NCBI GenBank assembly: GCA_963778165.1
Contig: CAVZTE010000007.1
Location: 310,001 to 374,000 of the forward strand
Reading direction: 5' to 3'
DNA length: 64,000 bases
Source of the DNA: Bog-756 sp963778165
GTDB lineage: Bacteria > Actinomycetota > Acidimicrobiia > Acidimicrobiales > RAAP-2
Part shown: positions 17,222 to 24,865 of the stretch, piece after piece
Numbering within the stretch: the first letter of the stretch is position 1
How the letters are laid out: each line of letters opens with the position of its first letter
Made by a program: the position numbers and the translations under genes
The notes under the pieces: generated by a model
Told to the model about the DNA's origin: nothing
The model's input: the letters and a program-made list of their open reading frames with translations, nothing else
The model's database searches: none

Positions 17222-17965
17222 TCAGGCCAGGTGGGTCGTGATCATCTGGGTCACTTCGTGGACGGTGGGCGAGTCCATGACCCCGGGCTCCCGGACCCTT
17301 CCGGCCATCAGCCGGGGCCAGCCGACCCACACATCGCGGATCTCGAGGGGTGAGGCGAATCCCCACTCCGCCCTGGTCAGGCACAAAAGGGCACTCACCG
17401 GCACTTCGGACCCCCAGGGCGTGGAGCTCAGGGCCTCCCGCACGATCCCGACCTGACCCGCCAGATCATCGACCGAGGGGGTGCAGTTCCTGCGGCCCAC
17501 ATGGAGCTCCATGGGCCCGAGGTCCCTGATCGGACCCTGGCGCTTGACGTGGACCAGTCCCCGGTAGGCCTTGGTGTCGATTACGAAGACGCCCGCTGTG
17601 GAGATGGCGATGCACTTGATGCAGGACCTGGATCCGGGGATCCGTCGGTCGTTGAGCACGATGAGCCCCTCATGCCCGATGAGCTGGAGGCGGGCCCGGG
17701 CCCGCCGGTCCCCGTCGGCCCGGTTCACCCACCGGCGCGAGGGTGTCGGTGCCACCGGCCGTCCGGCCACAGCCGGCCCACCGGCGACTGCCATGCCGAT
17801 GACGGGCTCCTCGTCTCCACCCACCGCCACCTGGTCGATGACCGCCGTATCGGGTCCCTGAGCGCCCGGTTCCCGGGGGGCCTGGGCATGGGTCGTGGTG
17901 ACAGACTCGGCAGCCGGTTCCACCGGTGAGTCCGGTGACGGGGCCAGGTCCGGGGTGTCCGCCAT
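17222..17965 (-). CDS. NERD-domain protein
   Basis: 247 residues. A disordered acidic N-terminus (1-75), then a nuclease-related domain: GHEGLIVLNDRRIPGSRSCIKCIAISTAGVFVIDTKAYRG (about 98-140) shows the FVIDTKAYRG catalytic-like strand of the PD-(D/E)xK fold, then QVGIVREAL. Single-domain NERD proteins have no fixed function; DNA or RNA processing is suspected from the fold. The ATG at 17965 is preferred to the GTG at 17974 because TACAGT lies 7 nt upstream. Confidence 0.82.
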   Translation of the reverse strand: MADTPDLAPSPDSPVEPAAESVTTTHAQAPREPGAQGPDTAVIDQVAVGGDEEPVIGMAVAGGPAVAGRPVAPTPSRRWVNRADGDRRARARLQLIGHEGLIVLNDRRIPGSRSCIKCIAISTAGVFVIDTKAYRGLVHVKRQGPIRDLGPMELHVGRRNCTPSVDDLAGQVGIVREALSSTPWGSEVPVSALLCLTRAEWGFASPLEIRDVWVGWPRLMAGRVREPGVMDSPTVHEVTQMITTHLA

Positions 17966-17972
17966 GGGCGAC

Positions 17973-17978
17973 ACTGTA
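17973..17978 (-). promoter_or_regulatory. -10 element TACAGT, NERD gene
   Basis: Minus-strand TACAGT 7 nt before the ATG at 17965; it overlaps the alternative GTG start and so argues against it. Confidence 0.5.
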
Positions 17979-18139
17979 GAAGAAAGTGCCTATGAGGTGG
18001 GAGTTGACCCGTCAGGCACCCTGACAGCACCTTCGCCGCCCCTGTTCCATTCGTCGGTCGACGGCGCGAAGATAGCGTGGTGGTCGGAGCTACGGCCGCA
18101 AGAGGACCCGTTCCGCCAAGGCCCTCGGAAGGAGATCTC

Positions 18140-18571
18140 ATGCTCGTCTCGGATCTGCTCGAAGGTAAGGGAACCGCTGTCGCCACCATCACCGGTGACG
18201 CCACGGTCGGATCGGCGGTGGCCGATCTGGCCCGTCACCGGGTCGGGGCCCTGGTGGTCTCGCCCGATGCGCGCCACATCGAGGGCATCGTGTCGGAACG
18301 GGACATCGTCCGGCACCTCAGCGAGCTTCAGACCGACGTGCTCGACCAGCCGGTCTCCGCTCTCATGTCGCGGGACGTGCGGGTGTGCTCGGCCTCTGAC
18401 GACGTCGAGTCCATCATGAACCTCATGACCGAGCAACGGATCCGCCACGTCCCCGTGGTGGAGGACGGGGTACTGGTCGGCATCGTCAGTATCGGCGACG
18501 TGGTGAAGAGCCGGATCGGCGAGCTGGAGAAGGACCGCAACGAGCTGATGGAGTACATCACCGCCCGCTAG
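18140..18571 (+). CDS. Tandem CBS-domain protein
   Basis: 143 residues: two CBS motifs making one Bateman module (VGSAVADLARHRVGALVV...GIVSERDIVRHL and DVESIMNLMTEQRIRHVPVV...GIVSIGDVVKSR). These bind adenosine nucleotides such as AMP, ATP or SAM; there is no fused effector domain. The ATG at 18140 follows AAGGAGATCTC, one of the few classical ribosome-binding sites in this stretch. Confidence 0.9.
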   Translation: MLVSDLLEGKGTAVATITGDATVGSAVADLARHRVGALVVSPDARHIEGIVSERDIVRHLSELQTDVLDQPVSALMSRDVRVCSASDDVESIMNLMTEQRIRHVPVVEDGVLVGIVSIGDVVKSRIGELEKDRNELMEYITAR

Positions 18572-18630
18572 AGGCCTACGGCCGGCCGAGGTCTCCGGGC
18601 GCGTCGGCACCGATCTCCACGCTCACCTCG

Positions 18631-18636
18631 TAGCAT
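18631..18636 (+). promoter_or_regulatory. -10 element TAGCAT, cbiX-like gene
   Basis: Plus-strand TAGCAT, 6 nt before the ATG at 18643. Confidence 0.45.
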
Positions 18637-18642
18637 GCCGGC

Positions 18643-19122
18643 ATGGGAGCGCCGCCACCGTCCGAGGCGACCGACCTGTCACCCGACGACGAGGCGGTCG
18701 GGGTGGTGATCGTGGACCACGGCTCCCGGCGGGAGGAAGCCAACCACCGGCACGAGACCTTCGTCCGCCAGTGGCCGGGGGCGAGTCGCTATCACGTCGT
18801 CGAACCGGCTCACATGGAGCTGGCCGAGCCGTCCATCGCCACCGCCTTCGACGCCTGCGTTGCCGCCGGGGCCACCGCCGTGGTCATAGCGCCGTACTTC
18901 CTCTGGCCCGGCGATCACTGGGACCGGGACATTCCGGCTCTGGCGGCCGAGGCTGCCAAGCGTCACCCGGGGGTCCGTCACCTGGTGGCCGCCCCTCTGG
19001 GGCCACACCCGCTGCTCGGCGACATCGTGGGCCAACGGGTGGCGCACTGTCTCGACCATGCCCGGGGGCGGTCGCCCGAGTGCGAGCTGTGTGCCGGCAC
19101 CGGTCGTTGCCAGCTCCGCTGA
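18643..19122 (+). CDS. CbiX-type sirohydrochlorin chelatase-like protein
   Basis: 159 residues, about the size of short CbiX. VVIVDHGSRREEAN (22-35) has the metal-site His, and YFLWPGDHWDRDIP the second half of the fold. Would insert Co or Fe into sirohydrochlorin. The C-terminus has a CELCAGTGRC motif, as in some chelatases that carry a cysteine-rich tail. No other cobalamin or siroheme gene is adjacent, so the exact metal is unknown. Confidence 0.82.
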   Translation: MGAPPPSEATDLSPDDEAVGVVIVDHGSRREEANHRHETFVRQWPGASRYHVVEPAHMELAEPSIATAFDACVAAGATAVVIAPYFLWPGDHWDRDIPALAAEAAKRHPGVRHLVAAPLGPHPLLGDIVGQRVAHCLDHARGRSPECELCAGTGRCQLR

Positions 19123-19133
19123 CCGTCCGGTGC

Positions 19134-19173
19134 GACCCCGGGCTCCGAACGTCCGGCTGGGACGGCCGGGGTC
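19134..19173. terminator. Two-tier hairpin between convergent genes
   Basis: Outer stem GACCCCGG / CCGGGGTC (19134-19141 and 19166-19173), inner stem CGTCC / GGACG (19150-19154 and 19160-19164). It lies between cbiX-like and the Rpf-like gene; no clear T-run. Confidence 0.5.
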
Positions 19174-19185
19174 AGCCCAACAAGG

Positions 19186-20253
19186 TCAGCTGCAGCGATC
19201 CCCGAGCCACGGCTGCTCGCCGTCGAGGGAGTAGAGGACCACTGCCAGGGTGTCCTGGTCGGCCTTGGACGCCAGGTTGGGTGGCACGCCGACCAGGCCG
19301 GGAAGCCCCGCCGCTTGGGCTGCCATGTTCCAGGTGGGCTGGCTGAACTGGAAGGCGCCCATGTACAACCCGTTGGGCGAGACGGCCCCGTAGTTGCCTC
19401 CGGACTCCGCCTGCACCACGCACTGGAGGAACGGGGGCAGGGCAGGGTCGCTGGTGGCGCCTCCGCCCCCACCCCCGGTGGCTACCGGAGGGGGAGCTGT
19501 CGTGGTGGCTCGGGAACCAGCTGAGGTGGTGGCCGGGGCCGACGTCGCGGCAGCGTGCCGGGCCGCCGCCACTGCGGCGGCAGCCGCTGCGGCCCGGGAG
19601 GCGGCCTGCTGAGCCACCACCACGGCCAGCTGCCCGGTGACCCGGGCCTGGGAGGCCTCCAACCGCTGCTGGGTGGCGTCGGCCTGGTTCAGGGCGCTGG
19701 CCGCACTGGCCTGATCCGACAGGTCCTGGGCCTGCCGGTGCTGAAGAGCGGCCTTGGCGGACTGGAGCGTGCCCTGCGCCGTGCGCAGTTGGTCCACGGC
19801 CTCGGTGATGTTTCCCGCGGCGATACCCGAGTACTCACTGGCCGCCTGCACCGTCTCCTCGTTGCCGGAGAACAGCGATCCCTCGGCTCCGCCCGGCCCC
19901 GTTCCGTAGTCCATATAGGCGTTGACCGCCTGCTGGCGGACCGCTCCGGTCTTGCCCACGATCTCTCGCTGGTCGTGGCGGACCTGCTGGCCCAGTTGGG
20001 CGATCGACCTGGCATCGGCGGCAACCCTGGCCGTGGCTACCGAGTACTGCTGTTGATAGGCGCCGACCTGCAGTTGCTCTTCGACCAGCTGGTGGGAGAG
20101 TGACGTGGCCTCGGCCTGCAAACTGCTGACCTGATCGGCCGCCGCGGGTCGCGGAACGAGGATCACCGTGAAGGAGATCGAAGCGACGAGAGTTGAGAGC
20201 AACACCACCGCCGAGACCAGCCGGCCGTGCGCTCGTGCGTTTAACTCCGCCAT
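19186..20253 (-). CDS. Secreted coiled-coil protein with Rpf/transglycosylase-like C-terminus
   Basis: 355 residues. Signal peptide or anchor (VSAVVLLSTLVASISFTVIL), a mature start near AAADQVSSLQ, a long coiled coil similar to PcsB/NlpC-P60 partners (about 40-215), an Ala-rich then Thr/Pro/Gly linker, and a C-terminal lysozyme-like fold of about 80 residues: FLQCVVQAESGGNYGAVS, with the catalytic-type Glu in AESGG, and GAFQFSQPTWN. This matches the resuscitation-promoting-factor/transglycosylase fold, so it probably cleaves peptidoglycan. The start is either ATG 20253 or GTG 20277, the latter closer to a TAGGTT box. Confidence 0.85.
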   Translation of the reverse strand: MAELNARAHGRLVSAVVLLSTLVASISFTVILVPRPAAADQVSSLQAEATSLSHQLVEEQLQVGAYQQQYSVATARVAADARSIAQLGQQVRHDQREIVGKTGAVRQQAVNAYMDYGTGPGGAEGSLFSGNEETVQAASEYSGIAAGNITEAVDQLRTAQGTLQSAKAALQHRQAQDLSDQASAASALNQADATQQRLEASQARVTGQLAVVVAQQAASRAAAAAAAVAAARHAAATSAPATTSAGSRATTTAPPPVATGGGGGGATSDPALPPFLQCVVQAESGGNYGAVSPNGLYMGAFQFSQPTWNMAAQAAGLPGLVGVPPNLASKADQDTLAVVLYSLDGEQPWLGDRCS

Positions 20254-20288
20254 CGGTGAGGACCGGGCGCGAAACACAATGGGAGGAC

Positions 20289-20294
20289 AACCTA
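20289..20294 (-). promoter_or_regulatory. -10 element TAGGTT, Rpf-like gene
   Basis: Minus-strand TAGGTT ends 11 nt before the GTG at 20277; slightly further than the usual leaderless spacing. Confidence 0.35.
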
Positions 20295-20507
20295 GTCGTC
20301 CACAGCCAGTTCCAACAAGCCGAACGCCCGGTCGAGAGGACGATACCGCCTCTGACCAGGGTAAATTGAGCGGCGCTCCCCACCCGGCCGGGACGGCCGT
20401 CCCGCCTGCTCGGCCGTCCTAGCCTGGACAGTGGGCTCAGTCCGATCGGTGGGTATGCGGAGGTCACCAGTGCAACGCAGCGAGGGCCACCCGACAGCGG
20501 CCGCCCG

Positions 20508-21785
20508 GTGAGATTCCTCCACGCCATCGGTCATGCCCTGCTGGTCAGCGGCTCGATGACCTGGCAGATCCTGTGGGCCCTGATCTTCGGGTTCGTGCTG
20601 TCGGCGGTGGTCCAGGCAGTGATCCGACGGAGCACCATCATCCGGCGCCTGGGGGACGACCGGCCCCGGACCGTGGCCCTGGCCGCCGGATTCGGAGCGG
20701 CCTCGTCCTCGTGCTCCTATGCCGCGGTGGCTCTGGCCCGGGCGTTGTTCCGGCAGGGGGCCAGCTTCACCTCGGCCATGGTCTTCGAGATCGCCTCGAC
20801 CAACCTGGTGGTGGAGTTGGGGGTGATTCTGGCAGTGCTCATCGGGTGGCAGTTCACCCTGGCCGAGTTCGTAGGCGGGCCGATCATGATCGTGCTCATC
20901 GCCGTGGTGTTCCGACTCTTCCTCCGCCAGCGATTGATCGATGCGGCACGGGCCCAGAGCGAGTTGGGCCTGGCCGGCTCGATGGAGGGACATGCCGCCA
21001 TGGATATGACCATCCACTCAGAGGGCAGTCTCTGGCACCGGCTGCGGTCGGACCAGGCCTTCACCTCGATCTCCCACATCTTCATCATGGAGTGGGCTGC
21101 GGTGGTCCGGGACATCGTCATCGGCCTGTTGATTGCCGGAGCGGTGGCGGCTTGGGTACCGGATGCCTTCTGGGGCCATTTCTTCGCCGTCGGCCACCCG
21201 GTCCTCTCGAAGGTCTGGGGCCCGCTCATCGGCCCCGTGGTCAGCATGATGAGTTTCGTCTGCTCTGTCGGCAACGTGCCTCTGGCCGGTGTGCTGTGGA
21301 ACGCCGGGATCAGCTTCGGCGGGGTGGTCAGCTTCATCTTCGCCGACCTGATCATCCTGCCCATCCTGTTCATCTACAAGAAGTACTACGGCACCCGGAT
21401 GATGCTCTTCGTCCTGGCCAGCTTCTACGCCACCATGGTGGCGGCCGGCTACATCGTGGAGCTGTTGTTCACGCTGCTGGGCCTGGTGCCGACGGTCCGG
21501 GATGCCAAAGTTGGCCAGACCACCATCCAGTGGAACTACACCACGGTGTTGAACATCGTGGCCATCCTGGTGGCGGTGTACCTGGGCTACCGGTTCATCC
21601 GCACCGGGGGCATGCCCATGCTGAAGATGATGGGTGGATCACCGGACGGTGACTCACGACCACAGCAGTCACGACCACGACAGCCACGAGCACGACAGTC
21701 ACGAGCACAGCAGTCACGACCACGACCCGCGGCCCGCCGAGTGAGCCGCTGCGCATTCCCGACCCCGCTGACCGGGGTCCATTAG
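20508..21785 (+). CDS. ArsP/DUF318-type permease, C-terminal frame probably shifted
   Basis: Polytopic membrane protein (8 or so helices) of the PF03773 family. The paired motifs FGAASSSCSYAAVALAR (about 64-80) and FVCSVGNVPLAGVLWN carry the conserved cysteines of ArsP-like exporters of metal or metalloid compounds. The reading frame ends in a low-complexity Ser/Arg/Gln/Pro tail at 21785, but the +1 frame from about 21652 to the TGA at 21742-21744 encodes a His/Asp-rich tail typical of metal transporters; the annotated tail also overruns a terminator hairpin and the next promoter. A one-base indel near 21640-21652 is likely. GTG start at 20508, no clear ribosome-binding site. Confidence 0.8.
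   Translation: MRFLHAIGHALLVSGSMTWQILWALIFGFVLSAVVQAVIRRSTIIRRLGDDRPRTVALAAGFGAASSSCSYAAVALARALFRQGASFTSAMVFEIASTNLVVELGVILAVLIGWQFTLAEFVGGPIMIVLIAVVFRLFLRQRLIDAARAQSELGLAGSMEGHAAMDMTIHSEGSLWHRLRSDQAFTSISHIFIMEWAAVVRDIVIGLLIAGAVAAWVPDAFWGHFFAVGHPVLSKVWGPLIGPVVSMMSFVCSVGNVPLAGVLWNAGISFGGVVSFIFADLIILPILFIYKKYYGTRMMLFVLASFYATMVAAGYIVELLFTLLGLVPTVRDAKVGQTTIQWNYTTVLNIVAILVAVYLGYRFIRTGGMPMLKMMGGSPDGDSRPQQSRPRQPRARQSRAQQSRPRPAARRVSRCAFPTPLTGVH
21653..21728 (+). repeat. CACGAC/CACGAG/AGT short tandem repeat in the permease tail
   Basis: Units built from CAC-GAC, CAC-GAG and AGC/AGT. In the +1 frame they read as HDH, SHDHD, SHEHD, SHEH repeats; in the annotated frame as Arg/Pro/Gln/Ser. Slippage-prone. 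Confidence 0.8.
21761..21779 (+). terminator. Hairpin after the permease gene
   Basis: GACCCCG and CGGGGTC arms, 5-nt loop. It lies 17 nt after the +1-frame TGA but inside the annotated frame, which supports the earlier stop. Confidence 0.45.
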
Positions 21786-21788
21786 CGT
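21783..21788 (+). promoter_or_regulatory. -10 element TAGCGT, FAD-oxidoreductase gene
   Basis: Plus-strand TAGCGT, 8 nt before the ATG at 21797. It overlaps the annotated stop of the permease. Confidence 0.45.
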
Positions 21789-21796
21789 CGAGCTGA

Positions 21797-23416
21797 ATGG
21801 CCCCTCAAACCCAGTTCGATCGGCGCCAGTTCCTCCGCCGGGGCGGCTCGGCGGTGGCGGCGGTGGGGACGGCGGCCCTGCTCGGTCCTCTGGCCGGGTG
21901 TTCGGACACCAGCTCGGGCTCGGCTCATCCGAGCGACACCACCAATCCCACCGACACCACCCACACCACGGTGGCCGGGCCCCCGGACTGGTCGGCGCTG
22001 GCGTCGACGTTGAGCGGTCCGTTGGTGCTGCCCGCCAGCCCTTCGTACGCCACCACCCGCCTGCTCTACAACGAGCGGTTCGACGCCAGTGCGCCCGCGG
22101 CCATCGCCTTGTGCCGGTCGGCCTCGGACGTCCAACGCTGCGTGGCCTTCGCCCGCCAGCACGACGTGCCGATGGCGGCACGGTCCGGCGGTCACAGCTA
22201 CGGCGGGTACTCGTCAGGCCCCGGCCTGGTCATCGACGTGACCTCCATGGCCGGGGTCAGCCTGGGACGACCGGGCTCCGCCGTGGTTGGCGCCGGCGCC
22301 CGGTTGATCGACATCTACAGCACCCTCGGATCGTCCGGGGTCCTGCTCCCGGGGGGATCGTGCCCCACAGTGGGAATTGCCGGGCTGGCCCTCGGCGGGG
22401 GGATCGGGGTCTTCGGGCGCAAGTTCGGGCTCACCTGCGACAACCTGACGAGCCTCCAGGTGGTGACGGCCGACGCCCGGGTGCTCACCGTCAGCGCCGA
22501 GCAGCACGACGATCTGTTGTGGGCCTCCAAGGGAGGGGGAGGTGGGAACTTCGGGGTGGTGACCTCGTTCACCTTCGATGTCCATCCCATTCCGGACATC
22601 GCCTTGTTCACTCTGGAGTTCCCCTGGGGTGCCGCCGCCGACGTCCTCGGGGCCTGGCAACACTGGATGCCGGGCACGCCGGCGGAACTGTGGTCCAACT
22701 GCCAACTGCTTTCCTCAGGCTCGGCGGGCGGCGCCCAACCGACCACCGTCAAGGTCACCGGGGTTCTGGCCGGCTCCCCGGCCACACTGTCCGGCCTCAT
22801 TGCTCCGTTGGTACGTGCGGTGGGCACGGGTCCGACGTACCAGTTCGTCGGACCCGAGTCGTATCTGTCGGCCATGCTCATCGAGGCCGGATGCGAGAAC
22901 TCGTCGGTGGCCGCATGCCACCTGCCCTCGCAGAATCCGGCCGGCACCTTGTCGCGTTCGGGCTTCGCGGCCAAGTCGAACTACATCGACGCGGCCATGC
23001 CCCCGGCCGGGCTGCAGGTGGTGGTGGACGCGGTGAACTCGCTGGACCAGAGCCAACCGGGTTCGGGCGGAGGGCTGGTGTTCGACTCCTACGGAGGCGT
23101 CATCAACCAAACTCCCGCAGCCAGCACCGCCTTCGTCCACCGCTCCGCCCTGGCCTGCATCGAGTACAGCGTGAGTTGGGGCCCGGGGGCCACCGAGGCG
23201 GTAATGGCCGCGGCCAACACCTGGTTGCAACAGACGCAAACGCAGCTGGCCCCCTACACGCACGGGGCGTACCAGAACTACATCGATCCCACCCTGGCCG
23301 ACTGGAAGCAGGAGTACTACGGATCGAACCTGCCCCGGCTGGTGGAGGTCAAGCGGACCTACGACCCCGACGACATCTTCCATTTCGCCCAGTCCATCCC
23401 GACGTCGCTGTCCTGA
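21797..23416 (+). CDS. Exported FAD-linked oxidase, berberine-bridge type
   Basis: 539 residues. Twin-arginine signal DRRQFLRRGG (8-17) with a lipobox LAGC (Cys35), so probably a Tat-exported lipoprotein. FAD-binding PCMH domain 100-280 with His133 in RSGGHSYGGYS and Cys189 in GGSCPTVGIAGLALGGGIG: the pair used for bicovalent flavin attachment. C-terminal BBE domain ends YQNYIDPTLADW...YDPDDIFHFAQSIP. Such enzymes oxidise sugars, alcohols or alkaloids with O2; substrate unknown. Confidence 0.92.
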   Translation: MAPQTQFDRRQFLRRGGSAVAAVGTAALLGPLAGCSDTSSGSAHPSDTTNPTDTTHTTVAGPPDWSALASTLSGPLVLPASPSYATTRLLYNERFDASAPAAIALCRSASDVQRCVAFARQHDVPMAARSGGHSYGGYSSGPGLVIDVTSMAGVSLGRPGSAVVGAGARLIDIYSTLGSSGVLLPGGSCPTVGIAGLALGGGIGVFGRKFGLTCDNLTSLQVVTADARVLTVSAEQHDDLLWASKGGGGGNFGVVTSFTFDVHPIPDIALFTLEFPWGAAADVLGAWQHWMPGTPAELWSNCQLLSSGSAGGAQPTTVKVTGVLAGSPATLSGLIAPLVRAVGTGPTYQFVGPESYLSAMLIEAGCENSSVAACHLPSQNPAGTLSRSGFAAKSNYIDAAMPPAGLQVVVDAVNSLDQSQPGSGGGLVFDSYGGVINQTPAASTAFVHRSALACIEYSVSWGPGATEAVMAAANTWLQQTQTQLAPYTHGAYQNYIDPTLADWKQEYYGSNLPRLVEVKRTYDPDDIFHFAQSIPTSLS

Positions 23417-23444
23417 GGCGCGTGCGGCCCACGCCGGTGGGGAG

Positions 23445-24209
23445 TCAGTCCGAGAAGTGGGTGGTCGGCCGGTCCTCCCGGATGCCGTCGACGAACACAT
23501 CGACCTTCTCGTTGTAGAAGGCCACCAGGCCGGCGATGGGGAGCAGTTCCCGGGTGGGGAAGTCGTAGCTCCAAGCCAGGTCGGCGTGGAGATCGCCGTT
23601 GATCGCCACCGACCAGTAGCCCGACGTGGCCCCCTTGTAGGGGCAGCGGGTCACGGTCGGAGTGGGGACGAGGTGCTCGAAGCGGACCTCGGTCCGGTTG
23701 AGGTAGTAGCGGGTGGGCAGGCCGGTCTCGAAGACCATCACCGGAGATGACGACTCGGCCAGCACCACCCCGTCGAGTTCCACCCGCACGGCCCGGGTGG
23801 AACGGAGGGCATCCACCCGGGTGTAGGGGCTGCGGGGATGGACGAAGACCTCCTGGTCCTCCTCGAACCAGGCATCCAGCGCCTCCCACTCGAACCGGAC
23901 GGTGTCGGCCAGCGCCGGGTCCGGGGCCTCGACCAGCAGCCGGGCCACCACTGCGGCCGGATCACCGCCTGCCCATGAGCAGAGCCGGGCTGTCCCACGC
24001 AAGGACTCCTCCACCTCGGGTCCGACCACCAACAGATCCTGACGCACGTCACGATGGGGGATGTAGAAGTGCGGGTAGTACGGCCACTCCCAGACATACA
24101 GTGCGTCAGTGGTGTCGAGGACCTCCTTGTGGCCCCGGATGGCCCGGATCCGACGGGGCACCGGCTCGACATGGTCAACCGGCGTGATCGGTCGGGGAAA
24201 CCCACTCAT
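23445..24209 (-). CDS. DUF427 protein, tandem
   Basis: 254 residues with two DUF427 units: RIRAIRGHKEVLDTTDALYVWEWPYYPHFYIP (about 20-50) and RVELDGVVLAESSSPVMVFETGLPTRYYLNR (about 142-172), the second continuing into CPYKGATSGYWSV. Function unknown. The ATG shares an A with the stop of the response regulator (TGATG), so it is the third gene of a kinase-regulator-DUF427 operon; whether the DUF is a signalling output is unknown. Confidence 0.88.
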   Translation of the reverse strand: MSGFPRPITPVDHVEPVPRRIRAIRGHKEVLDTTDALYVWEWPYYPHFYIPHRDVRQDLLVVGPEVEESLRGTARLCSWAGGDPAAVVARLLVEAPDPALADTVRFEWEALDAWFEEDQEVFVHPRSPYTRVDALRSTRAVRVELDGVVLAESSSPVMVFETGLPTRYYLNRTEVRFEHLVPTPTVTRCPYKGATSGYWSVAINGDLHADLAWSYDFPTRELLPIAGLVAFYNEKVDVFVDGIREDRPTTHFSD

Positions 24210-24865
24210 CAGACCAGCCGTCGGTCGGTGGCCCACTTGGCCAGTTCGTGCCGGGTCGAGAGTTGCAGCTTGCGCAGTACCGACGAGACGTGTGACTCGA
24301 CGGTCTTGGCCGAAATGGTCAGATCCCGGGCCACCTCTTTGTAGGTGTAGCCCCGGGCGATGAGCCGCAGCACCTGGCGTTCGCGGGGTGAGAGCTGGTC
24401 CAGCTCGGGATCGAGGCTGGGCGGAGTGCCTGCACCGGCGCCGGCGAAGGCGTCCAGCACGAAGCCGGCCAGACGGGGTGAGAACACCGCATCGCCCGCT
24501 CCCACCCGGTAGACGGCATGGAGCAGCTCATCCCCCGAGATGGTCTTGGTGACATAGCCGCGGGCGCCGCTCCGGATGACGGCGATGACATCTTCGGGAG
24601 CGTCCGACACCGAGAGGGCCAGGAACTGCACCTCGGGGTGGTGAGGCGTGACCCCGCGGAGGACGGCCTGGCCACCACCACCGGGAAGGTGCACATCGAG
24701 CAGGACCACGTCGGGCACCCGTTCGTTGATGAGCTCGATGGCGGCCTCGACCTCGTCGGCCTCGCCGATGACCTCGACGGCCTCGCCCAGCTCGGCCCGC
24801 ACCCCGGACCGGAACATGGCATGGTCGTCGACCAGGAAGATGCGGGGTCGACGGGAGGCGGTCAT
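24209..24865 (-). CDS. NarL/LuxR-family response regulator
   Basis: 218 residues. Receiver domain with acidic pair in VDDHAMF, phospho-acceptor Asp57 (VLLDVHLPG), and Lys in GYVTKTISG; C-terminal LuxR helix-turn-helix LSPRERQVLRLIARGYTYKEVARDLTISAKTVESHV. ATG overlaps the kinase stop by 4 nt (ATGA). The partner is the PspC-fused kinase. It probably binds the TCAGGG half-sites upstream of the operon. Confidence 0.95.
   Translation of the reverse strand: MTASRRPRIFLVDDHAMFRSGVRAELGEAVEVIGEADEVEAAIELINERVPDVVLLDVHLPGGGGQAVLRGVTPHHPEVQFLALSVSDAPEDVIAVIRSGARGYVTKTISGDELLHAVYRVGAGDAVFSPRLAGFVLDAFAGAGAGTPPSLDPELDQLSPRERQVLRLIARGYTYKEVARDLTISAKTVESHVSSVLRKLQLSTRHELAKWATDRRLV

Noticed and set aside
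21653..21728. Tandem repeats taken for a CRISPR or regulatory array
   Set aside because: Units are 6-15 bp, continuous with no spacers, and explained by a His/Asp-rich coding tail in the +1 frame.
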